Source of the DNA: Mycolicibacterium aichiense
GTDB taxonomy: Bacteria; Actinomycetota; Actinomycetes; Mycobacteriales; Mycobacteriaceae
Assembly (NCBI RefSeq): GCF_010726245.1
Contig: NZ_AP022561.1
Location: 3,534,001-3,598,000, forward strand
Direction: 5' to 3'
Length of the DNA: 64,000 nt
Each line of letters starts with the position of its first letter. Positions within the stretch are counted from its first letter, which is position 1. The position numbers were made by a program, and so were the translations under genes. Below the pieces are notes generated by a model. That model was given only the letters and a program-made list of their open reading frames with translations, did no database searches and was not told where the DNA came from. This document shows positions 26,413-38,100 of this stretch, piece by piece.

Positions 26413-29280
26413 GTGGGGACTCAGACCGAGGTACCGCACCGGCGGGGTGAGGCCTCCGTCGAGCCGAAACTCGGGGTGGCCCGCTGGATCCGGCGCCTGG
26501 CGATACCGATCATCCTCGGCTGGCTTGCCGTCATCGGAGCGCTGACCGTCTTCGTGCCGCCGCTGGACGTCGTTGGGGAGATGCGGGCGGTGTCATTGTC
26601 GCCGAAGGAATCCCCGTCGGTGATCGCCTTGATGCGCAGCGGCGAGGTCTTCGAGGAGTCCGATTCCGACAACGCGGTGATGATCGTCCTTGAGGGGCAG
26701 CGGCCCCTCGACGCGGCGGCCCGCCAGTACTACGACGAGTTGATCACCACGTTGCGCGCGGACACCACGCACGTGCAGCACATTCAAGACTTCTGGGGCG
26801 ACCCGCTGACCGAGGCCGGCGCGCTCAGCTCCGACGGAAAAGCCGTGTACGTGCAAGTGGCGCTCGCCGGGAACATGGGTGAGTCGCTGGGCAACGCGTC
26901 GGTCGCGGCGGTCCAGAGAATCGTGAAAGACCTGCCTCCCCCGCCGGGGGTCAAGACGTTCGTGACCGGTGGTTCGGCGATGCAGACCGACCAGCAGAAA
27001 GAAGGCGGCCGCAGCATCCAGGTGGTGAAGATCGCCACCGTCGCCGTCATCATCTGCATGCTGCTGTTCTTCTACCGGTCGATCACCACAGTCGGAATCG
27101 TCCTGGTGATGCTCGTCATGGGGCTGTCGGTGACCCAGGGCGCGGTGGCATTCCTGGCGTATCACAACGTGATTGGTTTGACGACGTTCGTCACGCAGAT
27201 CCTGGTACCGCTGGCGCTCGCCGCGACGACGGACTACGCCATCTTCCTCATCGGCCGCTACCAGGAAGCGCGCGTGGCCGGGCAGGACCGGGAGTCGGCC
27301 TATTACACGATGTTTCGTGGTACCGCGCACGTGGTGCTGGCCTCCGGTATGACGATCGCCGGCGCGACGTTCTGCCTGACGTTCACCCGGCTACCCTACT
27401 TCCACACGCTGGGCATACCGCTTGCCGTCGGCATGGTGGTTGCGGTGCTCTCCGCGCTGACGCTCGGGCCGTCGATCGTGACGGTGGCCAGTCGCTTCGG
27501 GCTGCTGGAGTCCAAGCGGGCGATGCGAATTCGGTTCTGGCGCAGGCTCGGCGCGGTGGTAGTGCGCTGGCCGGGGTGGGTGCTGTTTCTGACCGTCTTC
27601 ATCGCGTTGATCGGGCTGATCGCGTTGCCCGGCTATCGGCCCAACTACGACGACCGGAAGTACCTGCCTGCCGACCTGCCAGCCAACGAGGGTTTCGCGG
27701 CGGCCGAGCGGCACTTCCCGGTCGCACGGATGAATCCGGAACTGTTGCTCATCGAGACCGGCCAGGACCTGCGCAACCCGGCAGACTTCTTGGTGCTCGA
27801 GCGGATCACCAAGGCGGTCGCGCGCGTTCCGGGTATCGGCCGCGTGCAGTCGATTACTCGCCCCGACGGAAAACCGTTGAAATACAGCACCATTCCAGCT
27901 CAGATGAGTATCAGCGGCTCGCTGCAGACGATGAACCGGTCGTACATGCAAGACCGCATGGCCGATATGCTGGTACAGGGTCAGGACATGCAGGACACCA
28001 TCAACACAATGACCCAGATGATCGGTTTGATGGAGCAGCTCAGCGCTACGACGCACGACATGGTCGGCAAGACCGAGCAGACAGCGTTGGACATCGCGGC
28101 ACTGCGTGACCACATCGCCGACTTCGACGACTTCTTCCGCCCGATCCGCAGCTACCTGTATTGGGAGCCGCACTGCTTCGACATTCCGATGTGCTGGGCG
28201 GTTCGGTCGACGTTTGACGCCCTCGACGGCGTCGACACCATGGCCGACGACATCGCGCGGTTGGTCCCTGATTTACGCGATCTCGATTCGATTATGCCCC
28301 AGATGATTCCGCTGATGCGATCATCGATCGAGTCGATGAAGCGGATGCGGATCATGATGCTGACGCTGCAATCCACCCAGTCCGGCATGCAGGATCAGAT
28401 CGCCGCGATGAACGACGGCTCGTCGGCCATGGCCGCAGCGTTCAACGACTCCCTGAACGACGACACGTTCTACGCACCGCCGGAGATCTTCGACAACGAC
28501 GAGATCAAGCGCGGCATGAAGAACTTCATCTCCCCTAACGGCCACGCGGCGCGGTTCATCATCTCCCACGAGCAGGACCCGATGTCGGCCGAGGGCATCG
28601 ACCGCATCGACGCCATCAAGAACGCCGTCTTCGAGGCCATCAAGGGCACACCGCTGGAAGGCTCGAAGGTCTACCTCGGCGGTACCGCATCGGCGTTCAA
28701 GGACATGGAGGAAGGCAACTCCTACGACCTGAGGATCGCCGGACTGGCGGCGCTGTCGCTGATCTTCATCATCATGCTGCTGATCACCCGGGCTCTGGTC
28801 GCGGCGGCCGTGATCGTCGGCACCGTGGTGCTGTCCCTCGGAGCGTCCTACGGCTTGTCGATCCTGCTCTGGCAGCACATCCTCGGGATGCCGCTGCAGT
28901 TCATCGTGATCGCAATGGCGGTCATCATCCTGTTGGCCGTCGGCGCCGACTACAACCTGCTGCTGGTCGCCCGGATGAAAGAAGAGATACCCGCCGGCAT
29001 CAACACCGGCATCATCCGGGCGATGGGCGGCAGCGGATCGGTAGTGACCGCGGCCGGTCTGGTGTTCGCCTTCACGATGATGGCGATGTCGGTCAGCAGC
29101 ATGAAAGTCATCGCACAGGTCGGCACGACGATCGGACTCGGCCTGATGTTCGACACCCTGGTGATCCGGGCATTCATGACGCCGGCGATCGCCGCACTGC
29201 TCGGGCGGTGGTTTTGGTGGCCTCGTGTGGTGCGGCCGCGGCCGCTGTCCAGCAGACCGCACGGCGAGTTGCTCAGATAG
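26413..29280 (+). CDS. MmpL family RND transporter (tandem copy 2)
   Basis: A 955-residue MmpL transporter beginning 30 bp after copy 1. The proton-relay pairs are D274-Y275 and D846-Y847. The same exported domain is present with [15 protein letters not shown] and the Met-rich coiled segment. No Shine-Dalgarno site is seen; TATGAC at 26399-26404, a -10-like element, lies 8 bases before the GTG, so the gene could have its own leaderless promoter. No mmpS is adjacent. It is a paralogue of the previous gene and probably arose by tandem duplication. Confidence 0.92.
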   Translation: MGTQTEVPHRRGEASVEPKLGVARWIRRLAIPIILGWLAVIGALTVFVPPLDVVGEMRAVSLSPKESPSVIALMRSGEVFEESDSDNAVMIVLEGQRPLDAAARQYYDELITTLRADTTHVQHIQDFWGDPLTEAGALSSDGKAVYVQVALAGNMGESLGNASVAAVQRIVKDLPPPPGVKTFVTGGSAMQTDQQKEGGRSIQVVKIATVAVIICMLLFFYRSITTVGIVLVMLVMGLSVTQGAVAFLAYHNVIGLTTFVTQILVPLALAATTDYAIFLIGRYQEARVAGQDRESAYYTMFRGTAHVVLASGMTIAGATFCLTFTRLPYFHTLGIPLAVGMVVAVLSALTLGPSIVTVASRFGLLESKRAMRIRFWRRLGAVVVRWPGWVLFLTVFIALIGLIALPGYRPNYDDRKYLPADLPANEGFAAAERHFPVARMNPELLLIETGQDLRNPADFLVLERITKAVARVPGIGRVQSITRPDGKPLKYSTIPAQMSISGSLQTMNRSYMQDRMADMLVQGQDMQDTINTMTQMIGLMEQLSATTHDMVGKTEQTALDIAALRDHIADFDDFFRPIRSYLYWEPHCFDIPMCWAVRSTFDALDGVDTMADDIARLVPDLRDLDSIMPQMIPLMRSSIESMKRMRIMMLTLQSTQSGMQDQIAAMNDGSSAMAAAFNDSLNDDTFYAPPEIFDNDEIKRGMKNFISPNGHAARFIISHEQDPMSAEGIDRIDAIKNAVFEAIKGTPLEGSKVYLGGTASAFKDMEEGNSYDLRIAGLAALSLIFIIMLLITRALVAAAVIVGTVVLSLGASYGLSILLWQHILGMPLQFIVIAMAVIILLAVGADYNLLLVARMKEEIPAGINTGIIRAMGGSGSVVTAAGLVFAFTMMAMSVSSMKVIAQVGTTIGLGLMFDTLVIRAFMTPAIAALLGRWFWWPRVVRPRPLSSRPHGELLR

Positions 29281-29297
29281 AAATCGCAGCGGCGCTT

Positions 29298-30218
29298 TCA
29301 GAAAACGATCGTCTGATTGCCGTTTCGGATGATGCGGTCCTGGCAGTGCCACAACACCGCACGGGAGAGCACGGCGCGCTCGACGTCCGCGCCGAGCCGG
29401 GTCAGATCGCCGACATCGTGACGGTGGTCCACTCGCACGACGTCCTGTTCGATGATGGGTCCCTCGTCGAGCGACTCGGTCACGTAATGCGCTGTGGCCC
29501 CCACGAGTTTCACACCGCGTTCCTTCGCCCGGCGGTAGGGCGCGGCGCCGACGAATGCGGGCAGGAACGAGTGATGGATGTTGATCAGCGGGCAGCCGAC
29601 CTGGGCCAGGAACGAAGGCGAGACGATTTGCATGTAGCGAGCCAGCACCACGAGATCGATGTTGTCGCGCAACATCTCGAGTTGGCGCGCTTCGGCCTGC
29701 GCGCGGATCTCTTTGGTTGCCGGCACATGTACGAACGGAACACCGAAAGCGCGGACCTGATCGGCCAGGTTCGGATGGTTGGAGATCACCATGGCAATCG
29801 ACATGTCCAGCTCGCCACGGCGGTTGCGCCACAGCAGGTCCAGCAGACAGTGGTCCGCCGTCGACGTCATGATCGCCACCCGCTTGGGTCGGGCAGCTTC
29901 GGTCAATGTGAATTCCATGCCGAACTTCGAGGCCACCCGGTCGGCGAAGTCCCGTTCCACAGTGTCGCGCGCAGTGGACAATCCGGGTAGATGAAAGATT
30001 GTGCGCTGCATGAACATTCCGCCGGACTGCTGCGTCGCATGCTGGTCCAGCGAGACGATGTTGGCCCCGGCTTGCGCAAGGAAGGCGCTCACCGCGGCCA
30101 CCAGTCCAGGGCGATCAGCACAGTGCAGTAACAACCGGCCGACGTCCTGCGTGGAGAGCGTCCCCGCGCTCTGCGGATGCCTGCCGTTGATCGGCGCCAC
30201 ACCATGTCGAAACACCAT
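29298..30218 (-). CDS. purU: Formyltetrahydrofolate deformylase
   Basis: A 306-residue enzyme that hydrolyses 10-formyl-THF to THF and formate, balancing one-carbon pools. The N-terminal ACT domain (about residues 27-110) starts GRLLLHCADRPGLVAAVSAFLAQAG, and the C-terminal formyltransferase-fold domain contains the catalytic region INIHHSFLPAF and VKLVGATAHYVTESLDEGPIIEQ. The ATG at 30218 is preceded by AGGAGG at 30228-30233, 9 bases away. It lies about 100 bp downstream of the PGRS gene on the same strand, separated by a composite hairpin. Confidence 0.93.
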   Translation of the reverse strand: MVFRHGVAPINGRHPQSAGTLSTQDVGRLLLHCADRPGLVAAVSAFLAQAGANIVSLDQHATQQSGGMFMQRTIFHLPGLSTARDTVERDFADRVASKFGMEFTLTEAARPKRVAIMTSTADHCLLDLLWRNRRGELDMSIAMVISNHPNLADQVRAFGVPFVHVPATKEIRAQAEARQLEMLRDNIDLVVLARYMQIVSPSFLAQVGCPLINIHHSFLPAFVGAAPYRRAKERGVKLVGATAHYVTESLDEGPIIEQDVVRVDHRHDVGDLTRLGADVERAVLSRAVLWHCQDRIIRNGNQTIVF

Positions 30219-30249
30219 GTGTGTCCACCTCCTTCGCTGCCTGACGACG

Positions 30250-30285
30250 CACTCGGGGCGCCGGCGATAGCCGACACCCCGAGTG
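30250..30285 (-). terminator. Composite hairpin between the PGRS gene and purU
   Basis: CACTCGGGG (30250-30258) pairs with CCCCGAGTG (30277-30285), and inside it CGGC-gata-GCCG forms a second stem. It lies after the stop of the PGRS gene and 17 bp before the purU ribosome-binding site. It could be a terminator (no T run) or an attenuator for purU. Confidence 0.55.
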
Positions 30286-30327
30286 TCCGATCAGTAATGG
30301 CCTCTTATCGGGGCCATGCCGTGCCGG

Positions 30328-32103
30328 TTATGACGATGCACCCTTGGCGCCGTTGGCACCGTTGGTGCCGTTGGCCCCATTGGCGCCGGAAGCGCCGGTT
30401 GCGCCGGTGTTCCCGGTCGCACCATTGGCTCCGGTCGCCCCGGTCGCTCCGGTGGTGCCGGTCGCGCCAGTGCTGCCCGTTGTGCCGGTACGGCCCGGGC
30501 GGCCGAAGATACCGCCGCGTCCCGGGGTTCCGGCTGTAGCACCGGTTCCACCGGTTCCGCCGGTTCCGCCAGCAGCACCGGTTCCACCGGTTCCGCCGGT
30601 TCCGCCAGCGCCACCGGTACCACCCGCACCGCCCGGACCGCCTGTAGCGCCCGAGCCGCCGGTCCCACCGACACCACCGACACCGGTTCCGCCGGCGCCT
30701 GTCCCGGCACCGCCGGCACCGCCGACGCCACCGTTACCACCAGCGTCACCGGCTCCACCGGTCCCGCCTGCAGCACCCGTTCCGCCTGTGCCACCGTTAC
30801 CGCCGGCTTGACCTGCGCCGCCCACGCCGCCGGTCCCGCCGGTGCCACCGTTGCCGGCCGCACCGCCCGAACCGAAGAGGCCACCTGTGCCACCGTTACC
30901 GCCGGCGCCTGCGGGTCCACCCGCAGTGCCGTTGGTTCCGGCGTTGGTGCCGTTGGCGCCGTTGGTGCCGGCTCCGCCGGCACTTCCGGTTCCGCCGGCC
31001 TGACCTGCCGCACCGGTTCCCCCGTTGCCGCCGTTGCCACCCGTGCCACCAGTTCCGACCCCCGTGGTGCTGGTCGCGGCGCCACCGGCTCCGCCGGCAC
31101 CACCGTTGGTGTTACCGGTTCCGCCGTTGCCGCCATTGGCACCATTACCGCCCAGCGCCACTCCGCCAGCAGCGGTGTTGGTCGACTCACCGCCGGCGCC
31201 ACCGGCGCCACCGTTGGCACCTGCGGTGCCGTTGCCACCACTGGCACCTAGGCCACCTTGTGTCACAGGTGCAGCTCCGTCCGCAGCGCCGCCAGCGCCA
31301 CCTTCGCCACCGCCGTTGCCGTCGGTGCCGGCCGTGCCGTTACCACCGAGGACCGGGTTGGTTGCGCCGGCCACACCTGGTTGGCCTGCGGGGCCACTCG
31401 GGGTCGGATTCACGCCGTCCGAGCCCGTCGAGCCGATCGTCGTACCTGTCGTACCGGTCACGCCGTTCGCGGCGGTGCCGCCACCTGCCGTGCCGGCCGT
31501 GCCCGCGGAGCCGTTGCCGCCTGTGCCGCCGCTGCCGCCGTGTCCGAACAGGGCCAAGGACCCGGCGTTTCCGCCGTTGCCGCCTGCGGCACTGGTTCCG
31601 CCGGCGCCGCCGCCGCCGCCGTTGCCGAAGAACAGCCCGCCGGCTCCGCCATTACCGCCGGCTAACCCGGTCGAGCCGGAACCGCCGATACCGCCATAGC
31701 CGATCAACAATCCGGCACGACCGCCGTTTACGCCGGTGCCCGCGGCGCCATTCGTGCCGTTAGCGATGAAGATGTTCACAATCGGGATCTGGCCGGCAAT
31801 TCCGATGAGGCCGTACAGCGGTTGATTCACCCCACCGGGGCTGAACATCGCGGCGGCAAGCATATTCGGGGTGGGTGCGTTCAGTGTGAGTGCGGAGGCG
31901 TTGACCTGCAGAGCACTGGTTGCCGAACATCCGGATCCCACCATCATGCACTGGAGGCCCGTCGCCGACTCAGCACTCACAGTCGGTGACAGAGGTGGGG
32001 CGAGCGCAGGCGCGGCCTGCGCGGCACCGGCTCCGAAGGCCAGAGCGACGCCCGTACCGGCGATCGCAATTCCCGTTGCACAAGGATAGATGTATTTTCT
32101 CAT
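30328..32103 (-). CDS. Secreted PGRS-repeat protein with collagen-like tail, no PE domain
   Basis: A 591-residue exported protein. Residues 1-30 are a Sec signal peptide ([20 protein letters not shown], cleavage after AQA) instead of a PE domain. Residues 31-110 are a linker with two cysteines. The segment [24 protein letters not shown] resembles the transition found after PE domains; it is followed by about 400 residues of GGxGG PGRS repeats and, at the end, about 19 Gly-X-Y triplets of the GAT/GAN type (30334-30504). AGGAG precedes the ATG. PGRS domains are surface-exposed glycine-rich sails in PE_PGRS proteins. The role here is unknown, and the collagen-like end is unusual. Confidence 0.85.
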   Translation of the reverse strand: MRKYIYPCATGIAIAGTGVALAFGAGAAQAAPALAPPLSPTVSAESATGLQCMMVGSGCSATSALQVNASALTLNAPTPNMLAAAMFSPGGVNQPLYGLIGIAGQIPIVNIFIANGTNGAAGTGVNGGRAGLLIGYGGIGGSGSTGLAGGNGGAGGLFFGNGGGGGAGGTSAAGGNGGNAGSLALFGHGGSGGTGGNGSAGTAGTAGGGTAANGVTGTTGTTIGSTGSDGVNPTPSGPAGQPGVAGATNPVLGGNGTAGTDGNGGGEGGAGGAADGAAPVTQGGLGASGGNGTAGANGGAGGAGGESTNTAAGGVALGGNGANGGNGGTGNTNGGAGGAGGAATSTTGVGTGGTGGNGGNGGTGAAGQAGGTGSAGGAGTNGANGTNAGTNGTAGGPAGAGGNGGTGGLFGSGGAAGNGGTGGTGGVGGAGQAGGNGGTGGTGAAGGTGGAGDAGGNGGVGGAGGAGTGAGGTGVGGVGGTGGSGATGGPGGAGGTGGAGGTGGTGGTGAAGGTGGTGGTGATAGTPGRGGIFGRPGRTGTTGSTGATGTTGATGATGANGATGNTGATGASGANGANGTNGANGAKGASS

Positions 32104-32981
32104 TGGTCTTGCTCCTGATTCGAGTTACTGATTTTTGGGCCATTTTTCAGACCAGATAAATTGACGGGCTGTGGATCAGGAATTCCCAGTTCCTAATTCT
32201 CTGCGGGCGAACTCCCCCCGGGAAGAAACACCACTATTGGATATTCTTCGCGCGTTGAAACCGCATTCAAACGCAAAGCCTGAATAGGCCAACCCCACGG
32301 TGGCCCAAATTACTGCGGAAATAGTTTCCGATCACGCGCCCGAGGTTCATACCGCGCAGGGCGTGATTGAACTGATCACCGATGTCACGGTGCAGATTCG
32401 GTTGGCGCACTCACAACCGGACGTCGAGAGAGGCAGCAGAACTAGAGCTGCGACCACCACTGTCGTGGTGCGGGCGTCGACGTGAAATGCCCGAACTTAC
32501 TCGATGGCTTGTGGGCCGTCATTGGAGATCCTTTTCGAGCTGTGCAAATTTCCGAGCAGCAGCTGATCTAATTCGATCCTCAAAACTTGATTAGTGCCAA
32601 CCCTAGGCTTCACCCGAAAATGTGTCAACTCTCACATGGATATTACGCAGCAAATCGGGTAATAATATCGACCGCAATGAGAGGTTTGAAACTCGAATGA
32701 CCAGTGCGAGTGGCGATTACGGCGTTTTTGACGCGCCCCGTGCCCGGCTGATTCGCGTACCACAGCAAACGAAATCTCACCTCAGTGCACGCCCTACGCG
32801 CGGGCAGGCGTACTCGGCAGGGCGGATACGCTGCTGTGGCCAAAGAGATGGTTTTTAACTCCTGAGACGCCTGTGACACGGCTTTTGGAACACCGTCCCG
32901 ACACCCCCGCGCGCGGTGATGAGTTACCCCCGCAGTGGCCTATCTTGGAGCGTCCGACCAACTACATCGAGGGAGACCAGC
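32104..32981. other. Long gene-free, lower-GC region upstream of jetABC
   Basis: No gene is supported in this 878-bp stretch. Short open frames (for example 32300-32485 and 32622-32858) lack recognisable features. Several segments (32560-32720 and around 32090-32240) are clearly more AT-rich than neighbouring genes. It must hold the promoters of the PGRS gene and of jetABC; an AGGGAG site at 32970-32975 serves jetA. The composition contrast could mark an insertion boundary or old remnant DNA. Confidence 0.45.
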
Positions 32982-34454
32982 GTGGGGGACGACACCGGCC
33001 TGTCGGCCGCCGACCTCCTCAAGATCAACCGCGAGATCCAGAGCTCCCCCACGATCCGGCTACTGGCCGCGATCAACCTGGGTGGATACGCGACCCTGAT
33101 GGAGCGCCACCTCAGCGAGGGCGAGATCAGCGAGACCGAACTGGTCGTGCGGCTCGAGCGCGATTTCGACGAGTTGGGCCGGCCCGGCGGTGAACAGTCC
33201 GGCCTCGGCCTGATCAAGAGCTGGGCCAGCCAAGGCTGGCTACACCGGGTGGCCGATCAGCGCAGCGGCATCGAGCGCAACCTCTGCTACCTCACCCAGG
33301 ACGCGCGCCGGGCGCTGGATTTCCTGCGCGGGCTGCGCCGCCAGGACACCATCGCCACCGGCGGCTCGATCAACGGCATCGCCGCACGCCTGAAGCAGAT
33401 CGCCCTGCGCGTCGGCAACGACCCGATCCGGATCCGCGCCGGCATCCAGGCCGAAATCGAGGCTCTGCAGGCCGAACTCGACGCACTGGAGCGCGGCGAG
33501 GAGCTGGACCGCTCCGCCGACGTCGACATGACCGACATGTACGACGAAGCGCACGCTATCGCGTTGCAGATGGAGCGGCTGATCACCGACATCGGCCAGT
33601 ACGGCTCGATGATCGAGCGGGCCACCGCGGCTCTCGACGAACCGATCGACAGCAACCTGGCCTACCGCGACCGGCAGCGCCAGATGTACGCCGACTACCA
33701 GGCCGCCTGGGACTCTCAGGGCCGCGATTCGCACCGCGCCTTCCTGCGGATGATCAATGACCCGGACCAGCGCGCGGAGTTCGAGGCCGACGTCGCTGCC
33801 GTCGCCCACGCTCTGCCCGCCCTCGACCCGGCGCTGCGCAGGGTGATGGCCGGATTCTTCGAGCTCGTCGGCCAACAGATCGACGAGGTGGAACGCATCC
33901 AGCAGCGCTGCGCGCAGCGGGTCAAGCGGTTCACCGCGTTCGGGACACTGGAGCAGAGCCGCGGTGTGGCCCGTCAACTCAGCGACGCGATCGGCGCCGC
34001 CCGCACCCTGCTCAAGAGCTCGCTCACCGACTCCCGACTCGACATCGAACTCCCTCTGGCCCGGCACGCCATCAGTTCGGTTGGCGCCTTGAGCTTCCGG
34101 ATCGGTGACCTGTCATCGCCCAGGCCGGCGCAGGCTTCTGAAGGCGAGCTGGACTTGACCAGCTTCGCCGCGCTGACCACGCAGGTCGACGCGCCGGCGA
34201 TGTCGGAGATGATCAACAACGCCCTGGACACCGGCCCGGTGTCGCTTCCCGACGCTGTGGAGATGCTCGACGCCGCATACCTCGGCCATGTCATCGTCCT
34301 GTGGTCGTGGGCCCTCAAGCAGCCGCACCCTTCGAAGGCGGCCGAGCCCGTCACCGTCCGGTTCCAGTCGCTCGACGGACGGGACCGCGAGATGGAGGTT
34401 CCGCACCTGATCTTCACCGAACCGATCTCCAGCTTGTTGGGAGCCAGCGCATGA
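32982..34454 (+). CDS. jetA: Wadjet/Mks subunit JetA (DUF3375, kleisin/MukF-like)
   Basis: A 490-residue protein of the DUF3375 family, the kleisin-like subunit of the SMC-type Wadjet (also EptA/MksF-like) complex. It has a winged-helix N-terminal part (SGLGLIKSWASQGWLHRV, NLCYLTQDARRALDFL) and a long helical middle (residues about 150-330, IQAEIEALQAELDALERGEELDR). The kleisin bridges the two ATPase heads and recruits the JetB subunit. The GTG at 32982 has GAGGGAG 6 bases upstream; the longer frame from 32916 lacks this support. It overlaps jetB by ATGA. Confidence 0.87.
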   Translation: MGDDTGLSAADLLKINREIQSSPTIRLLAAINLGGYATLMERHLSEGEISETELVVRLERDFDELGRPGGEQSGLGLIKSWASQGWLHRVADQRSGIERNLCYLTQDARRALDFLRGLRRQDTIATGGSINGIAARLKQIALRVGNDPIRIRAGIQAEIEALQAELDALERGEELDRSADVDMTDMYDEAHAIALQMERLITDIGQYGSMIERATAALDEPIDSNLAYRDRQRQMYADYQAAWDSQGRDSHRAFLRMINDPDQRAEFEADVAAVAHALPALDPALRRVMAGFFELVGQQIDEVERIQQRCAQRVKRFTAFGTLEQSRGVARQLSDAIGAARTLLKSSLTDSRLDIELPLARHAISSVGALSFRIGDLSSPRPAQASEGELDLTSFAALTTQVDAPAMSEMINNALDTGPVSLPDAVEMLDAAYLGHVIVLWSWALKQPHPSKAAEPVTVRFQSLDGRDREMEVPHLIFTEPISSLLGASA

Positions 34455-35158
34455 CCGACACCACCACCGAGCTGGACATCACGGCTTTCAGCTCGCTGCC
34501 GCAGGTCGACCAGACCGCGCGTACCCCGCATCAGCGGCGCCCCCGTTTCGACGGCGATGTGAGCGAGCTGCCCGACCGGGCCTGCTGGGCGCTGCAGCAG
34601 CTGCTGACCCGGCGCTACATCAGCGCCGAGGCCGACGCCGATCTGTACAGCTGGGTGCTGGAATACCGTGCGCAACTGTCGGTTCGGCTCTCCGAGCTCG
34701 ACCTGATGCTGCGTGTGGTAGATGGTAGTGACGTCGCGTTCGTCGAACAGGCTCGTTACGAATCCGCCAGGGGCGCCAAGCTTTTGCGCCGCGAGCCGCT
34801 GGGCACCTACGACTCGATCCTGGCACTGCACCTCGCGCAGATGTCCCGCGCCGCCGGCGGCCAAGCCGTGTTGATCAGCCGCGAGGAGGTGCACGGGCTG
34901 TTCTCCGGTGTCCTCAACGACGTCGACCGCGACGCCGTGACCTTCACCGCCCGCATCGACGCGGCCATCGCGCGACTCACGGGACTGGAAATCCTGCGCA
35001 AGACCCGCGACGACGAAGACAGCTACACCGTCAGCCCGGTGATCAACGCCGTGATGACCGCATCGGTGATCGCCGAATTACAGCAGCAGTTCGAGATGCT
35101 GTTGTCCGGTGGCGCATCACCGGACCGCGATGAACAGGAGACCGCGCTCGATGGCTGA
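34451..35158 (+). CDS. jetB: Wadjet/Mks subunit JetB (DUF4194, MukE-like)
   Basis: A 235-residue DUF4194 protein, the KITE-type winged-helix subunit (MukE-like) of the complex. Family pattern: [55 protein letters not shown], then LREEVHG-type helix ([15 protein letters not shown]) and [27 protein letters not shown]. It binds DNA and the kleisin. It starts inside the jetA stop (ATGA) and its own stop overlaps jetC by 8 bp, so production of the three subunits is coupled. Confidence 0.87.
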   Translation: MTDTTTELDITAFSSLPQVDQTARTPHQRRPRFDGDVSELPDRACWALQQLLTRRYISAEADADLYSWVLEYRAQLSVRLSELDLMLRVVDGSDVAFVEQARYESARGAKLLRREPLGTYDSILALHLAQMSRAAGGQAVLISREEVHGLFSGVLNDVDRDAVTFTARIDAAIARLTGLEILRKTRDDEDSYTVSPVINAVMTASVIAELQQQFEMLLSGGASPDRDEQETALDG

Positions 35159-38100
35159 ACAGTTCCACTTGTCGCGGCTGCAGGTCATCAACTGGGGTGT
35201 GTTCGACGGCTACCACGACATCCCGTTCAGCGAAGGCGGCGCACTGATCGCCGGGGCGTCGGGCAGTGGGAAGTCCTCACTGCTGGACGCGATTTCGCTG
35301 GGCTTCCTGCCGTTCAACCGGCGTAATTTCAACGCCTCCGGCGATAACACCGCGGCGGGATCCAGCGCGGGCCGCCGCACGGTCGACAAGTACGTGCGCG
35401 GGGCGTGGGGTCAGCGCAGCGACGGCGGCGCCAGCAAGGTGATGTACTTGCGCGGGGATGGCACGGCGTGGTCGGCCATTGCCGTCAGCTACCGCAGCAA
35501 CACCGGGCGCACGGTCACCGGTCTGGTCCTGAAGTGGCTGACCGGCGAGTCCCGCTCGGACTCGTCGAGCCGGTTCGTGCTGGCCGACGGCGATCGCGAC
35601 ATCGAGGACGTCTGTAACCGCTGGGCGGCAGGACGTTTCGACTCCGGGGTGTTCAAGGACGACGAGTGGCGGTTCTCCACCAAGGTGGAGTCGCAGTACC
35701 TCGCCCAGTTGTACGCCACCATCGGCATCCGGGCGTCCGATGCCGCTCAGCAGCTGCTCGGCAAAGCCAAGTCACTGAAAAGTGTTGGCGGGCTTGAGCA
35801 GTTCGTCCGCGAATTCATGCTCGACGAGCCGAGTAGCCTGACCCGGCTGCCCGAGGCGCTCAAGCAGATCGATCCGCTGGTGGAGGCCCGCGAACTGCTT
35901 GCCGTTGCCCAGAAGAAGCGGAAGATCCTCGGCGACATCGAGAAGATCCAGCAGCGTTACGCCTCGGAGTCCTCGGACCTGGGCATCATCGATCTGGTGG
36001 ATCAGCCGATGGTCCGTGCGTACACCGACCATGTCCGGCTCACGCAGTGTGGGCCGCAGATCCAGTCGCTGGACGCCACGATCGACCAGCTCGGCAACGA
36101 GTACGAGGACGTCACCCGGCAGCTGAATCTGGCCAAGGCCGAAGGTGATTCGCTCAACGCGCAGATCAGCGGATCCAGTGCCAGCCTGGGTCCGTTGCAG
36201 TCCCAGGTGGCCGGCGCCGAGGCGCAGGCCGAACAGGTGTCACGGCGCCGCGCTGCCTACGAGGCGATGCTCGCGGCTCAGGACATCGACGTCCCGGACA
36301 CCGCCGACGAGTTCTGGAATCTGCGTGAGGAACTCGCCACCGAGGTCACCGAACTGCTGGCCAAACTGGACCGGGGTCGGGAGGCATCCACCGACGCCGA
36401 GTACGCGCAGAAGGCCGCCCGCATCGCCCGCGATGACGCAGCCAAGGAGCTCAAGCGCGTCGAGCACGTGGGGTCGGCGCTACCCGAGTTCGCGATCACC
36501 ATGCGCGAACACATCTGTGCGGCAGTCGGTGTCGAACCCGGCGAGCTGCCCTACATCGCCGAGTTGATGGACCTGCGGCCCGACCAGAGCCGGTGGCGGG
36601 TGGCCGTGGAGAAGGTGCTGCGGGGTGTGGGTCTGCGTCTGCTGGTGCCCGATGACCGGTATTCGGCGGTGTTGCGATTCGTCAACGAGACCAATATGGG
36701 CGGACGACTGCAGCTGCACCACGTCCGCGCCTCGCTGGTCGGCGCGGAGCCGGTCGACGCTGAGCCGAACACGTTGGCCGGCAAGCTGTTTGTCGTCGAC
36801 CCGACACATCCGTGCGCGGCCGAGGCCGCCGACGTCATCGCCGCCGCGGGCGACCACATCTGCGTGGACACCCCGGATGTGTTCTCCCGGTTCCGTCGCG
36901 CGGTCACCGACACGGGCCTGTACAAGGACTCCGAGCGGCTCGCCATCAAGGATGACCGCCGGCCGCTCAAACAGGCCGACTACATCTACCAGGGCGATGT
37001 CCGGGCGAAGATCGACGCGTTGACCGTTGACCTCGCCAACGCCGAAGAGCTGTATCAGCAGGCCCGCAGGAAGGCCGACGAGATCGCCGCGCAGCGTCAG
37101 CAGTGGCGCGATCGGGCCGCGGCGTGCAAGGCGATTTGCGAACAGTTCCCGCAGTGGAATCAGGTGGACAGCGACACCGCGGACGGGCACGCCGACCGGC
37201 TGCGCGAGCAATTCGAGCTCCTGCTGGCCGACAACCCGGACATCGAGGCGCTGACCGCGCGCGCCGACGAGTGCTGGGAGGAGATCCAGACGCTGATGAC
37301 GCGGCGAGGGGCCATCCAGACCCGCCGCGACGACCTGGACGCCCGGCGCACCCAGCTGCTGGAACTGCAGGACCGGCTGGCTCCCGCGTTCGTCTCCGAA
37401 CCGCTGACCGAGCTGCTGAACCGCTATGCCGCCCTCGTGCCGGTGGCGTTGGAGGTGCTCAATCCCGAGCCGCACCGCGAGGCGGTGTTCAACACGATCC
37501 GGCGCGAGCGCGAGCAACTACGCGAAAGCCGCAGGCGCTCATACGACGAGCTGGCTCGCATCCTGAACACCTTCGACACCGCGTTCCCCGATGCGATTCC
37601 CAACGACAGCGACGTCTTCGACGAGCGGGTGCACGACTACGTGGCGCTGTGCCGGCATATCGACGAGCGCGAACTGCCCGAGGCCTACGAGCGGATGATG
37701 CGCCTGGTCACCGAGCAGGCGCCTGATGCGATCCTGACCCTGCACCGGGTGGCCGAGCAGGAGGCACGGCGCATCAGCGAGCAGATCGACCGGGTCAACA
37801 CCGGTCTGGGTGCGGTCGAGTTCAACAGCGGCACCCGGCTGACGCTGCGGGCCACGCCGCGCAGCCTGACCGCGGTGGCGGAGCTGACCGAGATCGTTCG
37901 GGCGATCTCGCGGCGCATTGCCGAGGTGGGTCTGGGCGACAAGCAGGCGATCCTCGATCAATATGCCGACATCCTGCGGCTGCGCAACCGGCTGGCGTCG
38001 ACGGCGCCGGAGGACAAGGCGTGGACCCGTGACGCACTCGACGTTCGCAACAGGTTCACCTTCGACTGCGCCGAGTGGGATGTCCGCACCGAAGAGCTCA

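Noticed and set aside
30344..31699. Pro-rich frames and CRISPR-like spacing on the plus strand over the PGRS gene
   Set aside because: The Pro/Ala/Val frames are the complement of Gly codons in the PGRS repeats. The repeats are short, irregular and lack constant spacers, so it is not a CRISPR array.
32300..32485. 61-codon frame in the jetABC upstream region
   Set aside because: No ribosome-binding site, no recognisable features and a normal chance length for GC-rich DNA.
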